Under the pieces are notes generated by a model. That model did no database searches and had not been told where the DNA came from. It saw only the letters and a list, made by a program, of their open reading frames with translations. Positions 10,210 to 21,871 of a stretch of 64,000 nt of DNA are shown in pieces. The translations under genes were made by a program, and so were the position numbers. This DNA is from Botryosphaeria dothidea. Taxonomy: Eukaryota > Ascomycota > Dothideomycetes > Botryosphaeriales > Botryosphaeriaceae. The DNA is taken from assembly GCA_011503125.2 (NCBI GenBank), contig WWBZ02000033.1, positions 4,030,001-4,094,000 on the forward strand. The letters are read 5' to 3'. Position 1 is the stretch's first letter, and every line of letters begins with the position of its first letter.

Positions 10210-13200
10210 ATGGTCGGCAAGAAATCCGGCCGCGCCCTCTTGAGGGATGAAGGTTTGTCCGTCCAGTGCTCTCTGCCCGCGAGAGCTGCCCTCTGTTGCA
10301 TCGCCCGTCGCGCGCTGCATTGAAGCTGTGTGCTGACTTTTGCCACGCAATTGCCAGGCCTGGAGAGGACGGATAACAATCTGGACCTCACTACCTGGCC
10401 CCAGGTCAGCATGATCAACCAGAAGAATTACTACACGTCTGTAATCCCCGTTCTTTTCCTTTCGCAATCGCCCCTCGCTTCCCCGCCCTGCATCGACCAC
10501 ATTCGCCGTCCAATACCCGGTTGAGGGTTCTAGCCGAATCGCATTATGGCCAAAGGAAATATGGAAGGAGCAACATCCCCGGACACCGACCTTTTGGAAG
10601 TAGGCGCGATCAGTGAGAGCTGCCAATGGCGATAATGGCCGCGGCGTGAAATGGTGCACATCATCTGCACCAACAACAGCAGCCTCATAACAAAGCACAT
10701 TCACACATTTTACGTATCGTCCATTTATACGCCGGTCCAAGCCAACATGTATGGCAATTCGCTCCATTCGCAACAGAAGCCGGTCATTCAGGACAACCTC
10801 GCTCCTTCGGGTCTGCCTGTCAGCAAGCTGCCGCCAGTCAGGCATAGAGGCTTGAGACGCTCACTCTCTGCTATGGAAGATAACGAATCCCTGATGGTAA
10901 ATTCATATCTTCGAGAAGTCTTCGGCGGGCATGATACAATGTTACTGGCGGGATATCACAGCTTATCTCCGGGCTCGGGAGAACAGTTGCCAGCTGGTGT
11001 TCATGACAACACCCGGTGCAATCTCGTATTAGAACTTTATCATCCTCAACGGCTTTCAAGGAATCGTTCACAGAAGGTGGAACCTTTTCCACTACGGCCA
11101 CCAAGCCCGCGTTTGACCCCAGAGCATCCAGGGATCCAATCAGTATACTCTCCCCCGTCCCATCGTACATATCCAACAGTCGTTTGGAATGGAGAGGTGC
11201 ACTTTGCTCCACTGCCGCCTCAGGGCAGCGTAGTGTACGCCCATTGGCGAGAGGCCAGACATTCTTTCTTTTCGAAAGGCCAAAGCGAAATCTGACAGAG
11301 ATCAACAAACTTCGAGTGACCGTGTATGCGCCTCAACCATGACTCGCCGGGAATCATAGAACATACAGGACTGTTCGCGAGACTTCCATTATACCCAGTC
11401 CGCAAAGTCAAGGATCCTTCTTCGCCCTGCTCAATCATCCTGGCCTTTACACCCGTTGGACATGCACAATGTTTTGGTTTTCTTCACTTTTCACAGACGA
11501 GCCGTGTTACTGACATATATTCCAGTGAATATCTGAAGCGTGACGATCAATTCCTTGCGTACCGAACTCAGCAAGAAGAGGCGACAAATCGCATGGTCCA
11601 ACAAGCAAGAGACAAAGACAGAGCTCTAGCACAGGGTGTTGATGTCAATGAGGAAGACGAGAGCGGAGCCGCCACGGCAACGCAAGAAGCCTTTGGATCA
11701 AAAATTGTCGTCATACACCCTGGCAGCCAGCACTTGAGGATAGGTTTGGCAAGCGATGCTCTACCAAAGACCGTCCCCATGGTCATTGCTCGCAAGTGGC
11801 CTCAGAGTGAAGCCGAAGAAGATGGAGGCGAACCCCTCCCAAAGCGCATAAAGATTGATGATGAGCTCGCCGAAGAACCAGACAAGTGGTTTGGCGACGA
11901 GTTCTCTTCGCAATACACCACAATGTCGAACGATTTGAAGCAGCGCATGCGAGCCAACAAGAGGAGGGTCTTGCCGAACTCAAAGGAATTGGTGGTAAAC
12001 TATAACCGACGGACTCCACCAGAGGTCATTAGCGAACACAACGACCCTCATCGCGTCGATTGGACGGAGATTCCTTCAGACGCCCCGGACTACATCATTG
12101 GTCAATCTGCTTTGCGGATACCGGACAACTCTAAACCTCGCTACAAACTCTTCTGGCCAATTCGCTACGGGTGGTTCAACGAGCAGGACTACACGACCAA
12201 GAACATGCTTTACCAAGATGTCTCTTTGATCATTGAGCATGCAATCATCTCTGAACTCGGACTGAAGCACAAAAAAGACTGGTCCCAATATGGATGCGTG
12301 TGCGTTATCCCTGACCTCTTTGAGCGCAATTATGTCACCCAAATGCTCGATATTCTTCTTCGAGATCTTGGGTTCGGCCGTGTATGCTTCCAGCAAGAAA
12401 GTCTGTCGGCAACTTTCGGCGCCGGCTATTCAAGCTCTTGCATCGTCGACATCGGAGCGCAGAAAACATCGGTTTGTTGCGTCGATGAGGGCATGTGTAT
12501 TGAAGACTCTCGCGTCAACGTGAAGTATGGCGGCGCAGATGTGACGGAGACTTTCATGCGCATGATGCTTCACGATTACTTTCCTTATTCTGACATTAAC
12601 CTGAAAAGGAGATACGACTGGCTTCTGGCCGAGGAACTGAAGCAGAAATTTTGCACGATGAACGAATCCGACATCAGCGTGCAGCTCTACGACTTTCATT
12701 TGAGAGCTTTCGGGGAGGACACAAGGAAATATTTTTTCAAGTCGTATGATGAGACAATGTTGGCTCCTATGGTAAGGCATGCAACGTGCGTTCGGTGGCC
12801 ACTATTAACCTGTCGCAGGGGTACTTCCAGCCGGCCATTTATGACCATTCCGATAAGCTCAGGCGACGTCGGAAGCTCATCGACCGCTCATATGACTTGT
12901 ATGACGGATCGCCAAATGATCCCCAGTCTGCTGCACAAACCACCATTATCGAGAGCGCTGCACCGCCACAGTCGGCGGCTGCCAGTGCCGCTGCCCCAGA
13001 GGCCAAGCCACTTCCGACAATGGTTGCAGGAACTCCTAGCCGTTCTAACCCCGTCAGCCTTGTGGCACGTCTCAATGAACAAGAAGGAACGCCTCGCTCG
13101 TCAGTTGCCGGCTCTCCAGGCCCGGACGGAACGGGCACTCCACAACCACCTCGCGAGACTTCAGCAGCAGTCGGCGCTCCTGGCGAAGGAGGTAGCTTTG

Positions 13201-13625
13201 GTGCAACAAGCATCTTCTTCGACCCGACACTTGAGAAGATCAAGGTTGCGGAAGAACGCGACAAGATCCTGCCAATCACAGGTCTGGACACTGCAATTAT
13301 GGCATCAATCCAGCATGGAGCGCGCGGTGACGACCGCAAAGCGCGCGATTTCTATGGAGGGATCATGGTGATCGGTGGCGGCAGCAAGATTGCTGGCTTC
13401 ATGCCGTTCCTGGAGGACCGACTGCGCTCGCTGTTGCCGGGGCTTGGCAAGGATATCCTGATCGGTGCGCCGCCGCGAGACCTGGATCCTCAGGTGTTGG
13501 TATGGAAGGGTGGCAGTGTTTTCGGGAAGCTGAGTACCAGCGGCAACGATAGCTGGGTCTCGCAGAAGGAGTATGACATCCTCGGAAGCCGGTTGTTGAT
13601 GAACAAGTGCATGTTCTTATGGTAG
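10210..13625 (+). CDS. ARP8: Actin-related protein 8, INO80 chromatin-remodelling subunit, 724 aa
   Basis: Exons 10210-10252, 10358-10436, 11526-12771 and 12819-13625. The N-terminus (MVGKKSGRALL, TDNNLDLTTWPQV, MINQKNYYTEYLKRDDQF) and the actin-fold core (IGQSALRI, WPIRYGW, CVCVIPDLFER, SCIVDIGAQKTSVCCVDEG, GGGSKIAGFMPFLEDRL, WKGGSVF) identify Arp8. It acts in the nucleus in the INO80 remodeller and binds nucleosomes together with actin and Arp4. A low-complexity insert of about 130 residues (Ala/Pro/Ser-rich) lies between actin subdomains, as is usual for Arp8. The second intron is 1,089 nt, far longer than any other intron here. The AC/T codon split across it restores YYTEYLK, which supports the splice. 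Confidence 0.9.
10437..11525 (+). other. 1,089-nt intron 2 of ARP8
   Basis: Donor GTCTGT after NYYT and acceptor TTCCAG before EYLK. All other confirmed introns in the window are 47-112 nt. It contains open stretches on both strands (plus 10651-11295; minus 10871-11308), none with a recognisable domain. It may hold a decayed insertion, a nested unknown gene, or regulatory RNA. Confidence 0.7.
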
Positions 13626-13899
13626 CGGTGGTCAGGGATCATGGCGCTGGAAGAGCAGAAAATGGGGCTCAGTATCAGTCCAAGCGGGCGCTTCTACTAT
13701 AGATTTTCATCGCTGTGGGGTAATTATTCTTTCCGCTGGTTGCGGCCCATGAACACCTTCAACGCCCGGGAGACAGCGATGCTGCCACCGGCCATGGTGC
13801 ACGGACCCTGAACATCAACCTCGACGTGCATGGCCGACTTTCTTGGTTGCTCCTCCATTCCCCTTCAACCCCACAACACCTCCTCCACAACCTTCCAAG

Positions 13900-15371
13900 A
13901 TGGCGAGCGGCGGGCGCGTCTACCACCAGGACTACATCGCACGGATACGATACGCGAATGCGCTGGCCCCACCGCCCAATCCCCCGAAGCTCCTTGAGAT
14001 ACCCAACACCGGCCTAGCTAGTGGCCAGTACACCTCCGCCGGTTTCGCATCGCGCCTGGCCAGAGAGCAGCCGCTAAATGTTGAGGCCGATGCTGAGCTT
14101 GGAATGCCCATAGACCTCGTCGGTCTGCCCGCTGTATTCGACGGCGATGACTCCGGTACGCCCCTCATCCGCGGAGCTCACACCTGTGCACAACAGTCGC
14201 TGACAGAACAACCCGCACAGTACTCCTCGCACCCGAGAACCCAATCCCTCTTCACCCCCATGACCGCGCCCTCCTAAAACCCGTGTCCAGCCTGGGCAAA
14301 CCCTCGTCTATCGCCGGCGGCGTCAGCTTCCTGCGGCGAACCGAGTACATGACAGCAGCAGGCGGCGGCAGCCACAGCGGCCTGCGCGACTCAGCTGGCG
14401 CGCGGCGGGCCGCTCCCAAGCGCAAGAAGCAGACGGACGCGGAGAAGAACGAGCCGATCAACATCCTGCGCTCAATCCTGAAGGGCTTCGACATCGCCTA
14501 CCCAGAGGACGCGTACAGGGGACAAGACACGGTACAAAACCTGCGCGCCGAGGAGATCGCGCAGGAGGAGCGCCGCGCGTGGGACGCGCCCAAGCACCCG
14601 CTGAACCCGGCGCTCCGGCTCGTCGACAGCTACCCCATCCTGCCCGACCTCGACGCCGTCACCGAGACGGGCGGCTACATCGTGGCCAAGTTCCAGACCA
14701 ACCCCATCGCCAACAACCAGGCCGGCAGCGGCGCGTACGACGACCGCGCCGACGTGTCGCTGCTGCGCGTGCTCGAGCCCACGGCCGAGCAGGAGGACGC
14801 GTACCGCCAGAAGCTGGCCGAGCACGACGCCGCCGACCCGGAGACGCGCGCGTCCAAGCCGCCGCCCCAGCCCGACTACGACTACGAGTTCTTCCTGCCG
14901 GGGTCGCGCGACGCCGTGCGCGGCATCAAGCGCAAGTTCTCACCCGACGACCCCGAGCGCGACGACGACGCGCTGTACGACTACAACAACGGCGAGACGG
15001 GCAAGCGCTGCTTCCGGTTCGACAGGGTCAGGTGCTACGAGACGTACCAACAGGCCGGCAACCCGCAGGAGCCCTACGACGACACGGTCGCGGTGGCCCT
15101 GCATGACGCGGAGACGGATGTCGGCGCGGTGCCGGGTCAGGGCTGCAGGCTGCAGAAGGGCGCGTATTACTATCCCATCGTGCAGCGCACGTTCATACGG
15201 CCGAAGCGCAAGACGACGCGCGCGGGCGTGGTAGGTGCGATGAGCCAGCCCGATGAGCCGGAGAATAGGGTTGATGTGTTGGAGATTGAGGTGAGGGAGC
15301 CGGATGAGAAGGAGGTTGCGGAGAAGTTGGCGTTTAAGGAGAAGTTGGAGGGGGAGGAGGTCGAGGCATGA
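13900..15371 (+). CDS. PAF1: RNA polymerase II-associated factor 1 (Paf1), 468 aa
   Basis: Two exons (13900-14155 and 14221-15371) around a 65-nt intron. The start at 13900 (MASGGRVYHQDYIARIRYAN) is preferred over the longer ORF because the family N-terminus begins with this basic/aromatic stretch. After splicing, LLAPENPIPLHPHDRALLKP and VSFLRRTEYMTA match the Paf1 core (the 'lrRTEY' motif is characteristic). The C-terminal part is acidic and charged (EVREPDEKEVAEKLAFKEKL). Paf1 is the scaffold of the PAF transcription-elongation complex in the nucleus and is needed for H2B ubiquitylation and H3K4/K36 methylation. No oddities seen. Confidence 0.92.
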
Positions 15372-16799
15372 TCGGTGCATTTCGCTGATGGGATATTGCA
15401 CAAGGGCATACTAGGGTTCGCTTGGTTGGAGCGGAATATCAAAAAGGGCGCTGCTGGTTGGGTGGGGTGGGTAGACTCCGTGTGTATTATGAAGTCATTT
15501 TGGGGGTAGGTATGGGCATTGATGAAGCGTCCAATGAAATTCTGGATCTGTGCTTTCTCATTTAGTGACGTTTGATTATGTTTGACTGTTTACAAGCTAC
15601 TTACAGCTCACCCCTCCCTGGATCTTTCTCTTTCACGGTCAATGATACAGGCATGATGTTGTGTAAGTGAGCTGGATCTTCTGTGGCACTCACTTCAGAT
15701 CAGCTTGAACACCTCTCAGCCACAGCCGTGTCGTACACACATGACATGTATGCATTGTTCTATCAAGACGAAGAGCTTGCTTTTCGAGAGTTGAAGTTCC
15801 GCCGCCCACATTGTACGGACGACGCTGACGGAAAGCAAACGCTTTCAAGGCGCATTGCGGACCAGCGGCATTTCGGGACCTCTCATCCTGGACAGAAAAG
15901 AAGGAGATAGAGTCGATGAGCAAGGCTGAAGGAGAGCCTTGTTCCACCTTTCTCGGAACCTCGGAAGTACTTCTGTACTGCGAGCTAATCCTTGCTGCGC
16001 GCACATTCCGCTCGAGTATGCCTCGCTGCCTGCGGGCATAGCCTGCGCCGCCTGCCTTGCATCCTGCAGGCAATACTCTCAAGTGGACCCAGGGCTGACT
16101 GGTGGTGGTGTTGCACGCTCAAGGCAGACTTGGCTCACGTAGATGCAGCTGTCGACCCCTGCGTGTTGTGGTGCCTCGGGCCTATGGTGATTCCATCGAA
16201 GGCGTGAATTACGTTGAATTCTGGCATGGGGTTGAGCAATTGCAAGGCGAATGTGGAGAGCCACTGGCGCGGCGGGGGAGAAGCCGTCCGTATCAGCGTT
16301 TTGCCGCAAATGCGCAGTCACTGCTTAGTGGTCAACGGAACTGATGCAGCTGAGAGGATCAGGCTAGGCTGTTTCACGCTGTTCATTTTTTACGCAAAGT
16401 CGCATTCAACATGGAATCGTGTTGTCGCATATGCGTACAAATGGCTCAGCCCCATTGCTTTGGTCTTGCGTCTGGAGCGAACCACAAGGCAATAGAAGAA
16501 TGCCAGCTGAACACCGCAGCTGCATGGCCCGAAACGACCCCAATCATCTCTTCTGCCTGTTCAATTTGCACGTTTGCGACTTCGCAAACGTGTTGCAACA
16601 ATTTTGCGTCTTTGCATCCCAAGGCCCCCCCCCGCACTCGCGACTTTGCCGCAAAGTGCGGATATAAAAGGGAAGCTGGCCGAGGACAGTGCAGTATTGA
16701 CCTCAACGTACCAGCGCCTCAACTATAAGACCTTTTAAGGTGTCCCCTCCCGCTTTCGGGATCTAGGTTTGACCTCTCCCTCGCAATCGGTAAGCAACA
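15372..16799. other. Long intergenic region, zinc-finger gene promoter
   Basis: 1.4 kb without a supported gene. Small ORFs (plus 15683-15910; minus 15690-16082; plus 16411-16728) show no domain. The last 250 bases contain inverted repeats built on GCAAA/TTTGC and a TATA-like TATAAAAG at about 16669, roughly 130 bases before the next start. Confidence 0.45.
16569..16592. promoter_or_regulatory. Perfect 11-bp inverted repeat upstream of zinc-finger gene
   Basis: CACGTTTGCGA, a 2-base spacer, then TCGCAAACGTG. A second shorter palindrome (ACTTTGC, 1 base, GCAAAGT) follows at about 16650. The shape suits a dimeric DNA-binding protein; the factor is unknown. Confidence 0.5.
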
Positions 16800-18475
16800 A
16801 TGGAAGCTGACAGTCATTCTAGCCATCTAATAGGTAGTCGAGGCCGTGCCTCGAGTACAAGAAGTCATCCTGGGTCAGCTCGTCTACAGCCACAACGTGA
16901 CGTGGTATGGATTCTCAATAACCCCTGGCATCTTAGTTACTGACAAGAGAACAGAGAACGCTGCAATCGATTCCTAGCCCAAGCAAGTCAGACACTTCTC
17001 TCGTTGGGCAGCGAAGGTTGGCATGTCCTTATGCCAAGAAATATAGTCGAGCAAGCGCGAAATGGCAACCCTATTCACCGTCATGCCTTCACCCATTTCC
17101 GTCATTTGCCCGCTTGAAGTAAGGTGCAAACAACTTACGATGAAACCGGGCCAAATCGAGCTGACTGGTCAAAGAGGGCATCTACAAAGATCTCATACAG
17201 TCCCCCACCGATGTCCCAGGTGCCAGGAGACCTTTCGCGATGCTGAGACCTTGAAACGGCATCAAAAGGCCACACAAGCCTGCGAAGTTCGGCGCCAGGA
17301 AGATGATCGAATCTTGACATCATATCAAGAGGAATTCCTCAAAAAGCGCTCGACTGGAAAAAAGCCCGACGAACAAAAGTGGAAGGACCTCTACGCAAAC
17401 TTCTTCCCCGAAGACAAAGAATCAGATATTCCATCACCATGTAGGCATCCCTTGCTTTTTTCTATTCGATCTTCAGGAATGCATAACTGACAATTCAGTC
17501 TGGAACAACGATATCCTGGCCGACTATCATGAACACATCCGCCGAAAGTTTCGCGCAGCATTGTTAGCAAAGCTTGACCTTTTCGGCCTCGATTCTCGGA
17601 TGAAGAACATGCTCATTGAAGTGGCCGAGGATGTGAACGAAAGCCTTTTTTGCGCATTTCAGCAACAGCAGTGCGAGTCTTCCAACGGCACTGCATCTGA
17701 ATATTCGGGAAAATCAAGCAGTGATCCAAATGAAGCCATGATGGACACACCGGCCTCGAGCACTGAGTCGGAGTTCATCGATGCCGATACTTCAAACCTC
17801 ATCGAAACCTGGAACGAAGAAACTTTTGAATCTGCTCCCTTGTCTCCTGTCCTCGAGCATCCTCAGAGCCCGAATGCTTTGAGTACTCACATGGGGTCAA
17901 GCTCTGCACGTGGAACCACCACCGCAGTTCCACAGGTTGGCTACAGTGGAAGCCCTTCGTCCGGAAACACCAGAACTCCATTGAGGCAACCCAGTGCCGT
18001 TGAGAGAAACAAACCATCAGCCGCGAGAGCTTCGCTTGAAGCCAACCCCTTTTCCATGAACCCAGCAAGCGCACAAGGCAGTGAAAACCATACCTTCACA
18101 GCCTTTCCATACGGAACTATGCCAGTGCAGCAGGTTCACTCATCGTCAGGCAACATGGGCGCGAATCTGAACATGCATCAGGTTCCCACCATGCAATGCC
18201 CGTTTCGCCACGATCACGGATCCACAGGCGGGTTCGCCCCGCTGCAGTATCCGCCTTCCTTTTTTGCTCCTGCCGGACAGCACCACTTCAAACAGCAATA
18301 CATTGATCCATCTTTGCTTCAAAGCCAGTACCAACAGCCATCTTTGTTGGTTCAGGACCAACATGGCAGGGCAGTCACCTTGGAAGCAAGTTCGTCACCC
18401 TCTGGACAGATTTCTGATGCCCAGATGACGGAGCTGCCGGGCTGGATGGGGATTATGGATAATGCAGACGGATAG
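16800..18475 (+). CDS. C2H2-type zinc-finger protein, 503 aa, four exons
   Basis: Exons 16800-16904, 16955-17118, 17175-17440 and 17499-18475, each junction set by frame continuity. The conserved part is residues about 55-180: ACPYAKKY...C(79)LHPFPSFARLKGHLQRSH, then CPRCQETFRDAETLKRH...C. This gives ligand sets C59/C79/H92/H97 and C103/C106/H119/C126. This paired, partly degenerate finger layout followed by TGKKPDEQKWKDLYANFFP is a large lineage-specific Pezizomycotina family with unknown targets. The C-terminal 300 residues are Ser/Gln/Pro-rich and probably an activation-type disordered region. Likely a nuclear regulator; DNA binding is inferred. Confidence 0.8.
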
Positions 18476-18779
18476 ACACAGTGAATCGAACGGCGGTCGG
18501 TATTCAGTTTTGCTCTTCTGTCTTGTTGAATTATTGCTATTGGCCTTCTTTGCGACCTTCACTATAGACTCAGTTATATTCTCCTTATCAGTTAAGTGTT
18601 TTCTTCACAGCGTAGTGTTTGTATTATCAAGTAGCTCATGGCACCCCAGCCTCTCGATATTCTAGCCGGTGAATGACAGTTGTTAGGTGTTGGTGTCTGA
18701 CATCACTCCTATCCAAGAATAACTCAAACTGCGCGACAAAAGTGAGGGCATGAAATAGAAAAGCGAAAATATAGGCAAA
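18476..18779. other. Convergent 3' intergenic region
   Basis: AT-richer spacer between convergent 3' ends, presumably both polyadenylation regions. No gene seen. Confidence 0.4.
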
Positions 18780-19883
18780 TCAACGTAATGGAGAAATGTC
18801 GTAAGCCGGAGGTGACTGAGTGGGGTACTGCGTCGTCAACCCCAATTCTCGTTTATCAAGTCGGAAGCGCGTAAAGCTGTACGGAAGGTATTTGGACGGA
18901 TGGACGGCAATGAAGGAAATAGAGGAGACTGGAAGACATCAGCCAGGCGCCTAAGATTGAACGTCGATGGCGTACTCAGCACGAAGAGGGCGTCAAACAC
19001 CCAGAAAGTCCACTCATGAGTCTCGAAGTAGTTCTTGTCCTCGCGGTCTCCGGAGAATTCAAAGACGCGATATAGTCCCCGGAGCTAAAAAAAAGTTAGT
19101 GATCAAGGTAGCTGGTCAAGACGGGCGAGCCTACCGTCACCAACACGGCGACCGCATTGACCGCCCAGCTCAGAGGCATCCAGCCGTGGGCGTGGGACGA
19201 GTGGCGCCACTTCTTGCAGATGACGAGGAACCGCACGCTGACGAGGGCGAAGATGCAGAAGCAGAGCAGCTGCGCGACCAGGCCGACCTTGAGGATCTTC
19301 TTGCCCCTCGCTGTCTTGTCGGCGTTGCCCGAGAGGTCCTCGCCCTTCTGACTGTCGTTGTAGGCGCTTGCGACCGTGGCGACGCCCAGGAACTGGACCA
19401 GGAAGGCGAAGAGGTCAAATGCTACGAAGATGGGCGTGATCAGGCGGGGCGGGACCCAGAGATGCTTGAAGTTGCGGCGCGGCTGGGGCGTGATGTACCA
19501 TACAAGGCGCCCGAAGGTCACGTAGCAAGCTGCTGCGATGAAGGATGGTGCAAGGATGATGAAGAGGTAGTTGATGAGGAAAGCCCAGATACTTCGCAGG
19601 TTATTCGCCCAGATTGCTCTTGCAATGTGGCCGACAGCCTCCACTGTATGTAGTCAGCGCATGTCATTATGGCAGGGGGAGGAGGGAGTTGTGGCCGGGA
19701 GATGGGTTGTGGAGTGGAGCACTCACTGCATACTCCCAAAGCCATGGCCCAGAAAAACCAGGCTCTATGCTGCATAAACAGCCAAACATGGCCAGTCGCT
19801 GCAATAGAGAAGAGAAGAGCGCCGCAGATAGCAGCAGGTTTGGAAGGTAGGTATCCGGACCTACTGGATGACGAATCGCTCAT
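18780..19883 (-). CDS. RTA1-like seven-TM lipid-translocating/stress protein, 307 aa
   Basis: Four exons: 19727-19883, 19135-19643, 18976-19084 and 18780-18928, with introns of 83, 50 and 47 nt. The family landmarks appear in order: MEAVGHIARAIWANN, LAPSFIAAACYVTFGRLVWYI, FVAFDLFAFLVQFLG, LRGLYRVFEFSGD, and FETHEWTFWVFDALFVL. About seven hydrophobic segments are predicted. RTA1/RSB1 family members sit in the plasma membrane and affect sphingoid-base release and 7-aminocholesterol or azole resistance; the substrate of this one is unknown. The cytosolic tail ends with QYPTQSPPAYDI, a PPAY motif that could recruit a Nedd4/Rsp5-type ubiquitin ligase (inference). Confidence 0.88.
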
Positions 19884-20382
19884 GGTGACATGAACTCAAA
19901 AATCTGGAGAATGTTGACTGGCCTGGCAGCAACATGAGGCATTGACCTAGCGACAGCATTTGCAACGTTGATATATGACCGTTGACAAGCGGGAGGGCAG
20001 TCTTGGCAAATTGGAGGATCTGTTGGTATCGCACCATAGCTGAGTTGAAGGTGTTGTGTGGGGCAGCAACGAATCCTCGCAGCTCGGCACACCAACTCCC
20101 AAACACTTCTGCCTGCAGCAATCAGGCATCCACAAGCTTGGCAGGATCGAAAGAATAAGTTCCTACATTTAGCACCGTTGCCTCATTTCAGGGTAAACGA
20201 GCTCGTCAAGGTCTTGGCAATCCTTCCTACTAAATCACCATGTCGCAGCAAGGCAGCAGTGCTCAACATCCACACAAAACATCACTTTTAATTTGTGGGC
20301 CGGAATTTTCAAAACTTTTTCGTCAGATAGATCCTGACCCTCTTTTTCTCCCGCAGCACGATCCAACCTTGAGCTCTCCAAA
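19884..20382. promoter_or_regulatory. Divergent promoter, RTA1-like / ankyrin gene
   Basis: Roughly 500 bases between divergent starts. Nothing specific recognised. Confidence 0.35.
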
Positions 20383-21336
20383 ATGAGCAGTCCTCTGGAT
20401 ATTGCAGTCGAAGCCGCCCAGAAGGGCGACTTGGACAAGATCAAAGAGCTTCTGGACGGCGACATACTCATCAAAAACAGCAAGAAGCTCCACGACCAGC
20501 TGGCAAGCGGCATCACCAACTACGGCGAACTGGACCACGATGACTACGGCGCCCTCTGCCGTCTTCTCAGAGCCTCGTCCGACAGAGGCCAAGCCGACGT
20601 GCTCCGCCACCTCCTCCAGCGCTACCCCCTCCCAACCATGGAGGGCGACGGCGGCTGGATCGTCGACAACGTCATCACATGCGGCTCCGTCGAGTGCCTG
20701 CAAATCCTCATCGACCGCGACCCCAACCTGCCCAAGCTCACCTTCTCCGGCCACATCAACGAGGCGCTCTGGGGCGCCATCAGCCACTGGAACCGCGCCT
20801 CCGCGCTCGGCATGACGGAGCTGCTCCTCAAGCACGGCGCCGGCCCGCACACTTTCCGCCACATCAACGAGATGACGCCCATCGAGCGCGCCATCGCCCT
20901 GTCCGAGTTCCCGGAGATGCGCACGCTGCTGGAGCAGTATGGCGCCCGCTGCGACGACGACGGCTACCTCCTGGCCACCGCCGCCGCACAGGGGTTCCTG
21001 GCTTCCGTGCGGCGCATGGTGGAAGGGGGCGCGCACGTCGACGCCTGGGGCCGGCGGCCGGGGAATCCGGGAACGCCGCTGCAGAACGCCGTCGCCGGCC
21101 GCAATCTGGACGTCGTCGAGTACCTGCTCGGTGCCGGTGCGGATGTGAACAAGCCGAGCGTTGGCGGCCGGACGCCCTTGTTCCAGGCGGTCACTGGCGG
21201 CTGGCTGGATGGTGCGAGGGTCTTGGTTCGCGCGGGGGCGGATCCGACGCAACCTTCGGTCGATGGCCGGACTCCGTTGGAAGAGGCCGAAGGGAAGGGC
21301 GATGCTGATATTTTGAAGTTGCTGAGGTCTGTTTGA
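20383..21336 (+). CDS. Ankyrin-repeat protein, 317 aa
   Basis: Single exon. Ankyrin units are recognisable by the helix-turn pattern: LDIAVEAAQKGDLDKIKELLD at the N-terminus, TELLLKHGAGPHTF (about 147-160), DGYLLATAAAQGFLASVRRMVEGGAHVDA, TPLQNAVAGRNLDVVEYLLGAGADVNKP, TPLFQAVTGGWLDGARVLVRAGADPTQP and TPLEEAEGKGDADILKLL. The last three are canonical and the earlier ones degenerate. No effector or localisation domain is attached, so it is probably a soluble protein-binding scaffold. Partner unknown. Confidence 0.85.
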   Translation: MSSPLDIAVEAAQKGDLDKIKELLDGDILIKNSKKLHDQLASGITNYGELDHDDYGALCRLLRASSDRGQADVLRHLLQRYPLPTMEGDGGWIVDNVITCGSVECLQILIDRDPNLPKLTFSGHINEALWGAISHWNRASALGMTELLLKHGAGPHTFRHINEMTPIERAIALSEFPEMRTLLEQYGARCDDDGYLLATAAAQGFLASVRRMVEGGAHVDAWGRRPGNPGTPLQNAVAGRNLDVVEYLLGAGADVNKPSVGGRTPLFQAVTGGWLDGARVLVRAGADPTQPSVDGRTPLEEAEGKGDADILKLLRSV

Positions 21337-21871
21337 GGCTTTTTTTTTTTTTTTTTGCTTTGGATATCGACGCACAGATTCATTGCTCTCGTTAGCGATT
21401 TTACTCGATGATGAGCCAAGTCACTCGTTTCCGGGACACAGGATTGGGACTTTATAATGTGAGGGAGTCACATGGTATCTATATTTACTTCATGCTAAAG
21501 TGAATACTAGAGCGGTGTGAAATCTATACTCTTTTGACGCAGTGAAAGACGAGGTCCCTTTTCAGTAATCTCCTTCCAGAGCGCCAAGACGACGTTGCAG
21601 AGAATCTACGCCGTAGCAGGCAAGTAGTATTGTACCGCCGTTCCAAAACAAATGAACTCACAGGTATCCTACTCTCATTCCGCTCACATTGATATTGGAG
21701 GAACCGGCATTTGAATGAATTGATTACTGCATATCGCCTGCAATTTGCAGATCGAAGTCGAAAATACAAAAACGAGTGACTGACTACAACCCTTGAGAAC
21801 TACGAAAAACAGAAATCAAAAAGGAAAAAAAAAATACGGTAAGGTGAGATTCCAAAGCAGGGACCCGCACA
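21337..21871. other. Convergent 3' region with T17 tract
   Basis: Starts with a 17-base T run (21340-21356) right after the ankyrin stop, which fits a 3' processing region. The rest is AT-rich and shows no gene. Confidence 0.45.

Noticed and set aside
9790..10845. 351-aa minus-strand ORF over the ARP8 5' exons
   Set aside because: Antisense to confirmed ARP8 exons 1 and 2 (MVGKKSG..., LERTDNN...); GC-rich shadow without domain.
10651..11295. 214-aa plus-strand ORF inside ARP8 intron 2 as a nested gene
   Set aside because: No domain, uneven composition, same strand as the host transcript; kept only as a question about the intron.
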